64,000 bases of DNA from an uncultured Alloprevotella sp. (GCA_944322095.1 CALUNU010000011.1:1-64000), one strand, 5' to 3'; counted from the first letter of the stretch, positions 7,974-16,832 are shown. Translations and numbers: made by a program. The notes: generated from the sequence alone by a model not told the origin.

Positions 7974-9154
7974 GGCAGCGAGGCAACGATTTCGCGGCAC
8001 AGCATGTGGCCGTAGATCATCATGCGGGGCACGTGGAACGGGCCCTTGAAGAGATTGCCCTTGGCCGGCTGGGCCACCGTGCCGTCGCGGTGCAGGTAGC
8101 CGTACCATTCGCCGTATTGCGCGTCGGGGAAGCGCGCGTAGGCCCACTCCGACACGCGGCGGTGCATGTCGAGATAGCGGGCGTCGCCCGTGGCGCGGTA
8201 GGCATAGAGCGAGGCGATGACGGTTTCCGTCTGCGGCCACCAGAACTTCATGTCCTGCGAGTAGTCCTGCGGGGGCAGGTTGCGGCAGTCGCGAAAGTTG
8301 ATGATGCCGCCGTAGAGCTCGTCCCACCCCCAGCGCCACGACCAGTCGAGGATGGTGAGGGCCGTCTCGAGCAGCGAGGCGTCGCCGCGGTGGCGGGCCT
8401 CGTCCATGAGGAACCAAGCCGTCTCGATGCAGTGGCCGGGGTTGATGGTGCGGCCGTTGCATGTGTCGATGAACTCGCCGTGGGGGCCCACCGTTTCGAG
8501 CAGTGCCTCAAACTCGGGGTGCATGAAGCACGTGCGTATGAGCCCGATGGAGCGGTCGATCTGGGCGTCGAGCGCGGGGTCGGCTATGACGCGGCGCACG
8601 CGCGACGCCGTGTTGATGAGGATCATCGTGATGGAGTGGCCCTGCGCCCGGAACGTGTCGAGATATTTCGGTTCGAGCAGGCCCGGTGTGGCGAGGAAGC
8701 GCTGCACGCGCTTGAAGAGGTCGAGCGCCTTGCGGGCATATTCGCCGTCGCCCGTGGCGCGGGCATACTCGGCCATGGCTATGACGGCGAAACACTCCGA
8801 AAAGACGTACCGCCGCCGGCGCAGGGGCGTGCCGTCGGCCATCACCTCGAAGTACATGCGGCCGTCGGCGTCGAAGCAGTGCTGCTCGATGAAGCGGAGC
8901 GTCGTGCGGGCGGCTTCGAGCCATTCGGGCCGGCGCTCAATTTCGTTGTAGGCCAGGGCGGCGATGAAGGCAAAGCGTCCTTGGAACCATACGGACTTGG
9001 TGGGGTCCATCAGCGAGCCGTCGCGGTCGAGGCAGGTGTAGATGCCGCCGTGCTCGCTGTCGAGCCCGTGGCTGAGCCAGAAGGGCAGGATGTCGTTCGT
9101 CAGGTCGTCGCGGTAGCGCTCGGCCCAGCGGTTGAGATAGGCTTTAACGTCCAT
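7970..9154 (-). CDS. AGE family epimerase, probable N-acylglucosamine 2-epimerase
   Basis: A 394-residue cytosolic (alpha/alpha)6-barrel enzyme of the renin-binding-protein family. Recognisable motifs are SVWFQGRFAFI, the conserved NPGHCIETAWFLMDE block and EWYGYLHRDG near the C terminus. In Bacteroides sialic acid operons this enzyme (called NanE there) converts N-acetylmannosamine to N-acetylglucosamine, replacing the ManNAc kinase and NanE route of E. coli. It sits 6 nt after the lyase gene and overlaps the kelch gene by 4 nt. No ManNAc kinase is seen nearby, which fits the Bacteroides-type pathway. Confidence 0.9.
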   Translation of the reverse strand: MDVKAYLNRWAERYRDDLTNDILPFWLSHGLDSEHGGIYTCLDRDGSLMDPTKSVWFQGRFAFIAALAYNEIERRPEWLEAARTTLRFIEQHCFDADGRMYFEVMADGTPLRRRRYVFSECFAVIAMAEYARATGDGEYARKALDLFKRVQRFLATPGLLEPKYLDTFRAQGHSITMILINTASRVRRVIADPALDAQIDRSIGLIRTCFMHPEFEALLETVGPHGEFIDTCNGRTINPGHCIETAWFLMDEARHRGDASLLETALTILDWSWRWGWDELYGGIINFRDCRNLPPQDYSQDMKFWWPQTETVIASLYAYRATGDARYLDMHRRVSEWAYARFPDAQYGEWYGYLHRDGTVAQPAKGNLFKGPFHVPRMMIYGHMLCREIVASLP

Positions 9155-9160
9155 AGGTGT

Positions 9161-10075
9161 TTATCGGTTGCAGCGGTTAAAGAAGTCGATGGCTTCGAGC
9201 TCGGCGCGCATGCGGGCCTCTTCCTCGTCGGTCATGTTCTGGAACGGCGTGCGGTTGCGGCCCAGGTCGAGCCCGATGAGCTTCATGATGCGCTTGCCGG
9301 CCACGATGTTGCCGCGGTAGTGGCAGATGACGTTGATGACGTCCTGCGCATAGTTCTGCAAGGCGCGGGCACGTTCCAGCTCGCCGGCGGCCCAGGCGTC
9401 GAGAATGCCCGTGAGGCAGGGGGCGTTATAGTTCGTCGTGCCGCAGATGCCGCCGCGGGCGCCGCCCATGGCCAGGCTCGGCAGGAGCGTCTCGTCCTGT
9501 CCGTGCAGCATGTCGAACTTGCCGCCGCCGTACAGGCGGCACTGGTTGTACTCGTACAGGCTTTCGTACGTGTACTTGATGCCGGCGAAGTTGGGGATGC
9601 GTCCGTCCACGGCCCGCAGGAAATCGACCATGGGCAGGTAGGCGCCGTTGAAGGCCGGGATGTGATAGAAGTAGAAAGGCAGCTCGGGAGCGCCTGCTGC
9701 AATCTCGGCGCAGTAGTCCACAAGTTCGTCGATGCGGTTGACCTTGGGGAAGGGCGGAGCCATCGTTCCGATGCCCCATGCGCCGATGGCGGCGGCATGC
9801 TCGGCCAGGCTGCGGCTGGCGGCTACGCACGTGCTGCCCACGTGGACGATGACCTTGAAGCCCTGCGGCACCACGTCCATCCAGCGCTCGGCCAGGCGGC
9901 GCCGCTCGTCGTCGGAGAGCAGGTAGCCCTCGCCCGACGAACCGTTGATGAAGACGCCCCGCAGCCCGTTGCGTGCGAGCAGGGCAGCGTAGGCCTCGAT
10001 GGGACCGTAGTTGACGTTTCCGCGTTCGTCCAGCGGAGTGAAGGGGGCGTCGATGAGCCCTACGATTTTTTCCAT
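9161..10075 (-). CDS. nanA: N-acetylneuraminate lyase
   Basis: A 304-residue class I aldolase of the DapA/NanA family. It cleaves N-acetylneuraminate to N-acetylmannosamine and pyruvate in the cytoplasm. Visible catalytic features are the GSSGEG loop (residues 45-50) that binds the pyruvate carboxylate, Tyr137 in FYFYHIP, and Lys167 in GIKYTYES, which forms the Schiff base. The ATG at 10075 fits family alignments. It is preceded by a GTCAATTG repeat array and the YhcH gene, and followed at 6 nt by the AGE epimerase. A DapA function is unlikely because of the operon and the YFYHIP motif. Confidence 0.93.
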   Translation of the reverse strand: MEKIVGLIDAPFTPLDERGNVNYGPIEAYAALLARNGLRGVFINGSSGEGYLLSDDERRRLAERWMDVVPQGFKVIVHVGSTCVAASRSLAEHAAAIGAWGIGTMAPPFPKVNRIDELVDYCAEIAAGAPELPFYFYHIPAFNGAYLPMVDFLRAVDGRIPNFAGIKYTYESLYEYNQCRLYGGGKFDMLHGQDETLLPSLAMGGARGGICGTTNYNAPCLTGILDAWAAGELERARALQNYAQDVINVICHYRGNIVAGKRIMKLIGLDLGRNRTPFQNMTDEEEARMRAELEAIDFFNRCNR

Positions 10076-10103
10076 GTCTTGAAAATATATGATTGATATT
10101 GTT

Positions 10104-10171
10104 GGTTCAGTTTCCAGTTGTCAATTCTCAAAAGCCCGTTACCAATTGTCAATTGTTCATTGTCAATTGCC
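10104..10171. repeat. GTCAATTG-type short repeat array between yhcH and nanA
   Basis: Irregular AT-rich units of the form (C)AATTGTCAATTGTTCATT fill the spacer, in contrast to the GC-rich genes around it. A second array lies on the other side of the YhcH gene (10636-10697). Confidence 0.75.
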
Positions 10172-10618
10172 TTAGAGTTTTACTTTTCCGATAGCCTTGC
10201 GTATATGCCCGCGGCCGACGAGCGGGGCGTGCGGGTCTTCGGGAAAGACGATGGCAAAGTCGCCCGGCCGCAGCGTGGCCCACGACGTGGGGCGGTCGCC
10301 GTAGAGGGCACAGTCCGTCGCAGCGTCGTAGGGTTGTCGCACGTCGGCCACGTCGCCCAGCGGGCGCCAGCCGATCTGCTCGCAGCCGTCGAGCAGCACG
10401 TGTATGTCGGCATATTGGCGGTGTGCTTCCAGCAGTTGGGCGTCGGCGTCGACGGCCTCGGCTTCGCTGTTGTTGATGAAGAGGCGGTCGCCGTCCAGCT
10501 CGATGCGTCCCAAGGGAGCATGGAGCAGGTCGTGCGACTTCACATAGTCGAAAAAGCGTTTGAAGAGCGGGTGCAGCGCTTCGATGCGCGCGCTGTCCGC
10601 CAAGGTGGAAATAATCAT
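10172..10618 (-). CDS. YhcH/YjgK/YiaL family protein (NanQ-like)
   Basis: A 148-residue cupin-fold protein of the family formerly called DUF386. It shows the conserved HRQYADIHVLLDG motif and the C-terminal FAIVFPEDPHAP segment, whose His and Glu residues bind a metal. The E. coli homologue in the nan operon (NanQ) is reported to speed interconversion of sialic acid anomers, so it likely feeds the right anomer to NanA. It is flanked on both sides by GTCAATTG repeat arrays, and the stop TAA abuts one of them. Orientation and spacing place it second in the operon, after the transporter. Confidence 0.87.
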   Translation of the reverse strand: MIISTLADSARIEALHPLFKRFFDYVKSHDLLHAPLGRIELDGDRLFINNSEAEAVDADAQLLEAHRQYADIHVLLDGCEQIGWRPLGDVADVRQPYDAATDCALYGDRPTSWATLRPGDFAIVFPEDPHAPLVGRGHIRKAIGKVKL

Positions 10619-10635
10619 GACCGGTGTATATTATA

Positions 10636-10697
10636 AAGTCAGTTCCAAATTGTCCATTGTCAATCGTCAATTGTTCATCGTCAATTGTCAATCCTCC
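10636..10697. repeat. GTCAATTG-type short repeat array at the nanT 3' end
   Basis: Units such as ATTGTCCATTGTC, AATCGTCAATTGTTC and ATCGTCAATTGTC run together here. The array includes the nanT stop codon (10688-10690), so the last transporter codons lie within the repeat. Confidence 0.72.
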
Positions 10698-11917
10698 ATG
10701 TTGTCCGTCACCGGCCGCAGGAAGTAGAGTTGTGCTGCCAGCGCCAGCACCACCACGGCGCCCAGCACGACGAAGCCCAGGCCCAGGTTGCCATCATCTG
10801 CCCAGGAGCCGAGCACCGTCGTCACGGCCGCCCCCGCGAACACGCCGATCATGTTCATCAGTCCGTAGGCCGTGCCGCGGTAGCGCGAGGGCACGAACTG
10901 ACAGAGGATGGGCATGTTGTTGGCGTCGAACATGCCGTAGCCCACGCCGAAGAGCAGCCCGGCGCCCACGATGCCCGGCAGGCTGTGGCTGAAGCCTAAG
11001 AGCAGGAGCGAGGGCACGGTGAGCCCCAGCCCGATGGCGCCCGTGTAGATGCGGCCGCGCAGGTTGCGGCGCACCCAGCGGTCGGACAGCATGCCGCCTG
11101 CGATGACGCCCACGAACGACGAGGCGGCGATGGTGATGGTGGAGAGGGGGCCTGCCTCGGCCATGGGAATGTCCAGCGACGACGAGAAGAGCGTGGGCAG
11201 CCAGTTTTTCGTGGCCCAGCCCGGCAGGCTCGGCACGGCAAAGTAGAACAGGATGACCCAGAAAGCCCAGTTGGCCAGCACGAACGACAGCGCGCCCCAC
11301 ACCGACGCGCGCTGCTGCGGCCCGGGCTTGTCGGCCACGGCGGGCTGCGGACTTTCGCGCAGCAGGAAGATAAGCACGACGGAATAGGCCAGACCGACGA
11401 GGCCGAACCAGTGGAACGCCGCGTGCCACGTGAAGAGCGCGGCCACCGTGGCGCCGAAGCCACCGATGGCCTGGCCCATGTAGAGCCCCGTCATGTGGAT
11501 GCCCACGGCCAGCGAGCGCGTGCGCCCCGGGTGCCAGTCGGCAATGAGCGAGAGGGCCGAAGGGATGTAGAGCGCTTCGCTCACGCCCATGACGGCCCGC
11601 AGCCAGAAGAGCTGGCGGAACGTGTCGGCGTAGCCCATCAGGTATGTCACGCCCGACCATACGAACAGGCTGCCCACGACGAGCCACTTGCGGCTCACCT
11701 TGTCGGCCACGACGCCCGCCACGGGGCTTGCCAGGCCGTAGACCCACAGGAAGATGCCCATCAGCAGGCCGAACATCTCGCCCTGGACCAGTTCGCCGAT
11801 GTCGGCCTTCATGGCTTCCTGCATGGTGGAAAGCATCTGGCGGTCCATATAGTTGAGCAGCGCCACCACCCAGAGCAGCGCCACGACCAGCCACGGATAA
11901 AATTTTTTGTTTTTCAT
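10688..11917 (-). CDS. MFS transporter, probable sialic acid permease
   Basis: A 409-residue protein with 12 predicted transmembrane helices and MFS signatures: LNYMDRQMLS after helix 1, and a VADKVSRKW loop between helices 2 and 3 (a variant of G-x-x-x-D-R-x-x-R-R). It resembles the NanT permease of Bacteroides nan operons, which moves N-acetylneuraminate across the inner membrane. It is the first gene of the five-gene minus-strand operon. Hexuronate or other sugar-acid transport is an alternative within the family, but the downstream lyase and epimerase favour sialic acid. Confidence 0.85.
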   Translation of the reverse strand: MKNKKFYPWLVVALLWVVALLNYMDRQMLSTMQEAMKADIGELVQGEMFGLLMGIFLWVYGLASPVAGVVADKVSRKWLVVGSLFVWSGVTYLMGYADTFRQLFWLRAVMGVSEALYIPSALSLIADWHPGRTRSLAVGIHMTGLYMGQAIGGFGATVAALFTWHAAFHWFGLVGLAYSVVLIFLLRESPQPAVADKPGPQQRASVWGALSFVLANWAFWVILFYFAVPSLPGWATKNWLPTLFSSSLDIPMAEAGPLSTITIAASSFVGVIAGGMLSDRWVRRNLRGRIYTGAIGLGLTVPSLLLLGFSHSLPGIVGAGLLFGVGYGMFDANNMPILCQFVPSRYRGTAYGLMNMIGVFAGAAVTTVLGSWADDGNLGLGFVVLGAVVVLALAAQLYFLRPVTDNMED

Positions 11918-11950
11918 GGATAGGACGGAATGTTATGAGGTTTCTGCGTG

Positions 11951-11958
11951 TAAAAATA
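11951..11958 (-). promoter_or_regulatory. Weak candidate promoter of the sialic acid operon
   Basis: The minus strand has TATTTTTA (one mismatch to TAnnTTTG), 34 nt before the nanT ATG, within an imperfect palindrome GCGTGTAAAAATACGC that could serve as an operator. No -33 element was found. Confidence 0.35.
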
Positions 11959-12030
11959 CGCAATATATCCCATGCGCCGCCGCTCCGGCGTGAAAATATG
12001 CGGGTGCGGGCTGTGCAAGGGGCATATCAG

Positions 12031-12067
12031 CAAGATACCGCGGGGCTGAGGTCCCCGCGGTATCTTG
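12031..12067. terminator. Perfect 15-bp hairpin between the OMP gene and nanT
   Basis: CAAGATACCGCGGGG pairs with CCCCGCGGTATCTTG around a 7-nt loop. It lies 24 nt after the stop of the outer membrane protein gene and separates it from the nan operon. There is no T run on the minus-strand side. Confidence 0.65.
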
Positions 12068-12090
12068 TCGGTCCGTGTTTTTTCGGCTGG

Positions 12091-15000
12091 TCAGTGACCC
12101 ATCGGCCGTCCCATCATCATGGGCATGGCGCGCATGGGCGGTCCCATGCGCGGGCCGCGGCGTTCGCCGTCGCGGCTTTCCGTCTCGGTGGAACGCTTGC
12201 CGCCGAAGATGTTGAGGCGGTAGATGAAGTGGACCATGCAGTAGGAGTTGATGGCGTTGTTCCACGAGTCGCTGCGCATCTGAGCGTTGATGACGCGGCT
12301 CACGTTGCTCTGCTGGTGCAGGATGTCGTAGAATTGCAGGCTGATGGTGGCGGCGTTGCCTTTGAGGAAGCTTTGGGAGATTTGGGCGTTCCATACAAAT
12401 TCGTTCGTGTTCATCGAGGCGTCGGCATAGCCGCGGCGCGAGCTCATGGAGAGGTCGGTCGAGAGGGCCATGCCCCACGAGAAGTTGAAGTTGGCATTGG
12501 CACCGTAGGAGAAGTTCCACGTATCCATATTGGCGTTCGTCTGCAATTCGTTGCGCGAGTGCTGATAACTTACGCGGCCGAAGACGCCTACATCAAACCA
12601 CGAGGCGCGGTATGAGAGCCGCAGGTTCTCGCGGACGTTGAGCGTGCGCGTGGTGTTTTTCGAGGCCGGGGCCGAGGTGAAAATCTTGTCGTATTCGCCC
12701 GACGTGGCCAGCGCTTGCAGGCGGCTGACGGCCGAGGGCTGCGTGGAGCTGTACGTGCGGACGTAGCCCACGGAGTTGTTGTAGCCCAGGTTGGTGAACG
12801 TCGTGATGTTGAAAAGCTGTTCGGCGCCCAAGGCCGTGTTGAACATGAAATGGCCGTTGGCGTTCCAGTTGCCGTTGATGTTTTCGGGGCGGGTGTAGCG
12901 CGTACCGTTTGTTTCGTCGTAGACCATGAGCGTGCTGATGGAGTTCATCGTCTGCGAGAAGTCGACGCCGCCGGCTATGCCGCGCTGCCTGTCGGCGTCG
13001 TAGCCGCGGTAGAAGGCGCGCAGCGAGTTGGTCCACGACGGCTTCAGGCCTGGATTACCCATGGAGATGTTGAGCGGGTCACTGTCGTCCACGACGTCGA
13101 GCAGGTTGGTCATGCTCGGCTGGCTCGACGAGCCACGGTAGCGTATGTCGAGCTGGTTGGTCTTCGAGAAGCGGTAGCGGAAGCGCACCTGCGGCGAGAA
13201 GTTGAACACCTTGCGGGTGATGACCGTGTCGATCTGCAAGGGGCGGTTATACTGCATGCGCGTGCGCTGGGGCTGGAAGTCGAGGCCGGCGTTGAAGCGT
13301 ATCTTCTCCGTGATGTAGCGCACACCGCCGAACACGCTGTGGTTCGAATATTTGTAGGTGGCGTACTGGCTGTTTTCGCGGTCGCGTACGTCTTCGAGCA
13401 CCTCCTGCTGCGTGGGCACGGTGCCGAGGGCGGGATAGTTTTCCGAGTCCCACCAGGTGGGCATGCCCTCGGTGGGCTCAATCTCGTCGAGGTTGTAGAG
13501 CGAGCGGTCGCTGTCGGAGAAGCGGTAGGAGTATTGATAGCGTCCCTCGGCGTACCAGTTTTTGGCGATGGGCTCGGTGTAGCTCAGGCGGACGGAGTAG
13601 TTCCAGTTTTTCGAGGGGTTCAGCGTATACTGGTTCAGGTACGAGTTGTTCTCTGTGGTAGAGTTCTGGAAGTAGCGTATGTTGGAGATGCTGAAGCTCT
13701 CGCTTTCGGTGTTGCTCCACCCTCCGCTGGCGCGCAGCGAGATGTTGCGGCCCTGTTTGCGCAGGCGACGCACCACCATGAGCGAGCCGCTCACGTCGTG
13801 GCTGTGGCTTTCGGAGAGCGACTGGCGGCGGTTGCGGTTCACGGCGATTTGTCCCAGCGGCGAGGCCAGGATGTCTTCGAACGTGAGGCTGCTGCCCATC
13901 ATGTCGGCAAAGATGCTGTCGACGGGGTTCTGCATGCCTTCGATTTCGTATGGGTCGCTGTTGAAGGTGGCGCTCCAGCTGGAACTTTCGCTGCGGTTCT
14001 TGCTGTACGAGTAAGAGGGGCGGAAGGTGATGCGCGTCATCGAGTCGGGGTTCCAGCGCAGGCGGAAGTCGCTGTTGACGCTGGTCGACGAGCCCACGCT
14101 GCGGCTGCGGCTGTTGCCGAACGAGCTGGACGAGCCGCCCGTGAGGAACGTCTCCGAAGCGGTGGTCGAGAGGGCGTCGGTGCTGGTGTGGTTGTAGCGC
14201 ACGCCGCCGCCCACTTCGAGCTGCCCGGCCTCGCGTTTTTCCTTGCCGTTTTCCCAGTTGAAGTCGAGGCCGGCGTTCTTTGTGGCCGTCAGTCCGTTGC
14301 CGCCGCCCCAGCCGCGCGGGCCGCCAAAGCCCATGTCGTTGGTGTTGTTGATGGAGCCGAAAGCCGTGACGTGCGACTGGTCGGTGAAGCGCGATATGAA
14401 GACGCGGCCCGAATAGCGGTCTTTCGTACCGTAGGCCACGTCGGCGTTCGTGATCCACGACTCGTTCAGGGCGCGCTTGGTGGTCAGGTCGAGCACGGTG
14501 GTCTCCTCGCCGTCGTCGATGCCCGTCTGTTCGGAATATTCGCTCTGCTTGTCATAGGCCTTGATCTTGCTGATGAGCTCCGTCGGCAGGTTTTTCATGG
14601 CCACCTTGGTGTCGCCCTTGAAGAAGTCCTTGCCATTGATGAGAAACTCCGTCACGGTCTTTCCGTTCCACTTGATTGTGCCGTCGTCCTCCACCTCGAC
14701 GCCCGGCAGCTGCTGGATGAGCGCTTCGATGGTCGAGCCTTCGGGCGTGCGGTAGGCCGCGGCGTTAAAGACGGTGGTGTCTTCCTTCTGCTCCACGCGT
14801 GCGGCGGCGGCCTTCACGACGGCGGCCCCCAGTTCCACCTCGGTGCTGCTCAGGGCGATGCGTCCCAGGTCGAGCGTGTCGCTGCGTTCGGCCGGCAGCT
14901 CGAGCAGCACGTTCTTTGTACCGAAGCTCACGTAGCTCACGCGCAGGTTGAAGCGTCCGCCGTGGTCGGCCTCGATGCTAAACTGGCCTTTGGCGTCGGT

Positions 15001-15171
15001 TGTGGCGCCGGCCACCAGCACGGTGTCGTGTTCCATGAGGCGCACCGTGGCATACATGATGGCCTCGCCCGTTTTTTCGTTGACCACGTTTCCGCGCAGC
15101 AGGTGCTGCTGGGCGTGGATACTCATCGTGGCCGCCAGAAGGGCCAGCAGGAAGAGAACAGTTCGTTTCAT
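12091..15171 (-). CDS. Outer membrane beta-barrel protein, TonB-receptor-like with carboxypeptidase regulatory domain
   Basis: A 1026-residue protein. Residues 1-21 are a Sec signal peptide ending in IHAQ. About 25-110 form a CarboxypepD_reg-like domain (LRGNVVNEKTGEAIMYATV), 120-225 a plug-like domain (ALIQQLPGVEVEDDG, VTEFLINGKDFF), and the rest a large barrel rich in alternating aromatic strands. This is the OMP_b-brl_3 type common in Bacteroidetes, which lacks a SusD partner. The C terminus is unusual, rich in Met, Gly and Pro (PPMRAMPMMMG), perhaps metal-binding. The substrate is unknown. It lies upstream of the sialic acid operon on the same strand, but a strong hairpin separates them, so a sialic acid role is only possible. 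Confidence 0.88.
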   Translation of the reverse strand: MKRTVLFLLALLAATMSIHAQQHLLRGNVVNEKTGEAIMYATVRLMEHDTVLVAGATTDAKGQFSIEADHGGRFNLRVSYVSFGTKNVLLELPAERSDTLDLGRIALSSTEVELGAAVVKAAAARVEQKEDTTVFNAAAYRTPEGSTIEALIQQLPGVEVEDDGTIKWNGKTVTEFLINGKDFFKGDTKVAMKNLPTELISKIKAYDKQSEYSEQTGIDDGEETTVLDLTTKRALNESWITNADVAYGTKDRYSGRVFISRFTDQSHVTAFGSINNTNDMGFGGPRGWGGGNGLTATKNAGLDFNWENGKEKREAGQLEVGGGVRYNHTSTDALSTTASETFLTGGSSSSFGNSRSRSVGSSTSVNSDFRLRWNPDSMTRITFRPSYSYSKNRSESSSWSATFNSDPYEIEGMQNPVDSIFADMMGSSLTFEDILASPLGQIAVNRNRRQSLSESHSHDVSGSLMVVRRLRKQGRNISLRASGGWSNTESESFSISNIRYFQNSTTENNSYLNQYTLNPSKNWNYSVRLSYTEPIAKNWYAEGRYQYSYRFSDSDRSLYNLDEIEPTEGMPTWWDSENYPALGTVPTQQEVLEDVRDRENSQYATYKYSNHSVFGGVRYITEKIRFNAGLDFQPQRTRMQYNRPLQIDTVITRKVFNFSPQVRFRYRFSKTNQLDIRYRGSSSQPSMTNLLDVVDDSDPLNISMGNPGLKPSWTNSLRAFYRGYDADRQRGIAGGVDFSQTMNSISTLMVYDETNGTRYTRPENINGNWNANGHFMFNTALGAEQLFNITTFTNLGYNNSVGYVRTYSSTQPSAVSRLQALATSGEYDKIFTSAPASKNTTRTLNVRENLRLSYRASWFDVGVFGRVSYQHSRNELQTNANMDTWNFSYGANANFNFSWGMALSTDLSMSSRRGYADASMNTNEFVWNAQISQSFLKGNAATISLQFYDILHQQSNVSRVINAQMRSDSWNNAINSYCMVHFIYRLNIFGGKRSTETESRDGERRGPRMGPPMRAMPMMMGRPMGH

Positions 15172-15205
15172 CTATTGGGTTTGGATTGTTTCGGTGGTAT
15201 AGGCG

Positions 15206-15247
15206 TGCCCCTCGGTGGGGGCACACGTCATTTATGATGCAAAATTA
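15206..15247 (-). promoter_or_regulatory. Promoter and hairpin leader of the outer membrane protein gene
   Basis: The minus strand has TAATTTTG (15247-15240). About 15 nt later the transcript can form a hairpin, GTGCCCC/GGGGCAC. The leader to the ATG at 15171 is about 65 nt. Confidence 0.6.
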
Positions 15248-15394
15248 CGTCGAAAGTTTAAAAGCCGGCCGCGTTCCCTTTGGATTTATCGACGAATGCC
15301 CCCCTTTTGTCGACGGCGGGCCGCTTCCGGGAGGAAAAGCGTGGGGCGCTGCGAAAAATGGCGCCTGTCCGCTGCGCGAAACGTGGGAAAGCCC

Positions 15395-15402
15395 TACCTT
15401 TG
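15395..15402 (+). promoter_or_regulatory. -7 element of the kinase gene
   Basis: TACCTTTG lies 75 nt upstream of the chosen start. A TATATATAATAAGG tract follows at 15414-15427 within the leader. No clear -33 element is seen. Confidence 0.55.
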
Positions 15403-15477
15403 TCCGCGCGCACGTATATATAATAAGGTGTGGGGGCCCCGCCCGCGGCAGCGCGGGCTTCCGACCGACCGACGTTT

Positions 15478-16743
15478 ATGCAGACCGACGAGACTTCGAC
15501 ATCCCGGTGGGTCGACGCGGGCAACGCCTACCTCTCCCCGGGTTTTACCGACGTGGAGCAGCTCTATGCCTCGGCGTCGGGCCCGGCCGTGCTCTACCGC
15601 GCCACGCGGTTGGGCAAGCGCTTTGTGCTGAAAGCCCTGAAGCCCGAGTGGCGCGACGACGGGCTCATGCGCAGCGCTCTGCTCAAAGAGTTCGACCTGG
15701 GCTACGCCCTGCGCCACCCCTACATCGTCCAGACGCTCGGTTTGGAGGAGGTGGCGGGCGTGGGCCTGTGCATCGTGATGGAGTGGGTCGAGGGGCAGAC
15801 GCTCGGCAGCTGGCTCCGTGCGGCCCGCCCCTCGCGGCGCGAGCGCCTGCGGGTGGCCCGCGAGCTGTGCGAGGCACTGGCCTATCTGCACGCCCGTGGC
15901 ATCGTCCACCGCGACCTGAAGCCCGACAACGTGCTAATTACCACCCACGGCGCCTACGTGAAGCTCATCGACTTCGGCTGCTCCGACGCCGACCACTACG
16001 CGGCCCTGAAAGCCCCCGCCGGCACGCGCCGCTACGCCGCGCCCGAACTGTTCGTGCCCGGGGCCGACGTGGACGGCCGCGCCGACCTCTATTCGCTCGG
16101 CGTCGTGCTGGCCGCGATGAACCGCCCTTGGCGCCGCTGGTTGTGGCGGATGGCCCGCGTGGGGCGCCGCTGCCGCCGTCGCAACCCGCGGCGGCGCTAC
16201 GGCTCGGCCCTTGCCGTGGCCCGCGCCCTGCAACCGCGGGCGTGGGGCCCTGCCCTCGTGGCGCTTGCGGCCGGCGTCGTGCTTGCGGCTGCTGCCTACG
16301 TGGACGGCCGTCGCCAGGCCGTGGCCCCTGCCGGCCTTGCCGCCGCCCGCGAAACGGTCTACGTCAGCCGCCGCGACACGATAGTCCGCCCCGTGGCCGA
16401 CTCCGCCACGGCCGCCGACCGCAACGCCCTCCGCCGTGCGGCCGCAGCCGACGACGTGCGCGCCCGCCTCACGGCCTTTGCCCGCAGCTACACGTTGGAG
16501 CAGCTGGCCGAGGCCCGGCGCGTGCGGGAAGACACCACCCGCTCCGTCGAGGAACGCACCGACTACCAGAACCGCCTCTACTTTGCTCTCGAACAGCGCA
16601 TCCGCCGCGAGGTGGTCCGCGCCGTGCCGCCCACGTCGCCCGAGCACGAAGCCTGCCTTTCCGCCGCCATCACCGTCATGGCGCAGACCATGCGCGAGTA
16701 TAATCTCAAACATCCGCCCATTATCACCGACGGGGCGGAGTGA
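15478..16743 (+). CDS. Membrane-anchored serine/threonine protein kinase (Hanks type)
   Basis: A 421-residue protein. An N-terminal kinase domain has the invariant Lys52 (FVLKALK), catalytic loop HRDLKPDN (His144-Asn151), DFG at 165-167, and an APE-like motif AAPEL. The glycine-rich loop is degenerate (ASGPAVLYRA in place of GxGxxG), though the catalytic Lys and Asp are present. After about residue 210 the chain is very basic (RRWLWRMARVGRRCRRRNPRRR); one transmembrane helix follows (about 259-277), then a roughly 140-residue extracytoplasmic tail with no recognised domain. Start ATG 15478 was chosen because it leads straight into the folded domain; a frame extension to 15430 looks non-coding. 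Targets are unknown. Confidence 0.85.
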   Translation: MQTDETSTSRWVDAGNAYLSPGFTDVEQLYASASGPAVLYRATRLGKRFVLKALKPEWRDDGLMRSALLKEFDLGYALRHPYIVQTLGLEEVAGVGLCIVMEWVEGQTLGSWLRAARPSRRERLRVARELCEALAYLHARGIVHRDLKPDNVLITTHGAYVKLIDFGCSDADHYAALKAPAGTRRYAAPELFVPGADVDGRADLYSLGVVLAAMNRPWRRWLWRMARVGRRCRRRNPRRRYGSALAVARALQPRAWGPALVALAAGVVLAAAAYVDGRRQAVAPAGLAAARETVYVSRRDTIVRPVADSATAADRNALRRAAAADDVRARLTAFARSYTLEQLAEARRVREDTTRSVEERTDYQNRLYFALEQRIRREVVRAVPPTSPEHEACLSAAITVMAQTMREYNLKHPPIITDGAE

Positions 16744-16752
16744 GCCGTAAAC

Positions 16753-16800
16753 CATCCTCCCCGAAAGCGACGGACGGGCGTGGCGCTTTCGGGGAGGATG
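16753..16800. terminator. Bidirectional terminator between convergent genes
   Basis: CATCCTCCCCGAAAGCG (16753-16769) pairs perfectly with CGCTTTCGGGGAGGATG (16784-16800), a 17-bp stem. It lies between the kinase gene (+) and the zinc-ribbon/DUF805 gene (-). Confidence 0.85.
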
Positions 16801-16832
16801 CTATCTGTCTTTCCTTGCTTTGGGCGTTATGC

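Noticed and set aside
7042-8015. Plus-strand frames opposite the kelch gene (such as 7326-8015)
   Set aside because: Antisense shadows of a gene with a signal peptide and six kelch blades.
12715-15237. An 840-codon plus-strand frame opposite the outer membrane protein gene
   Set aside because: Antisense shadow of a well-supported signal peptide, plug and barrel gene; low-complexity composition.
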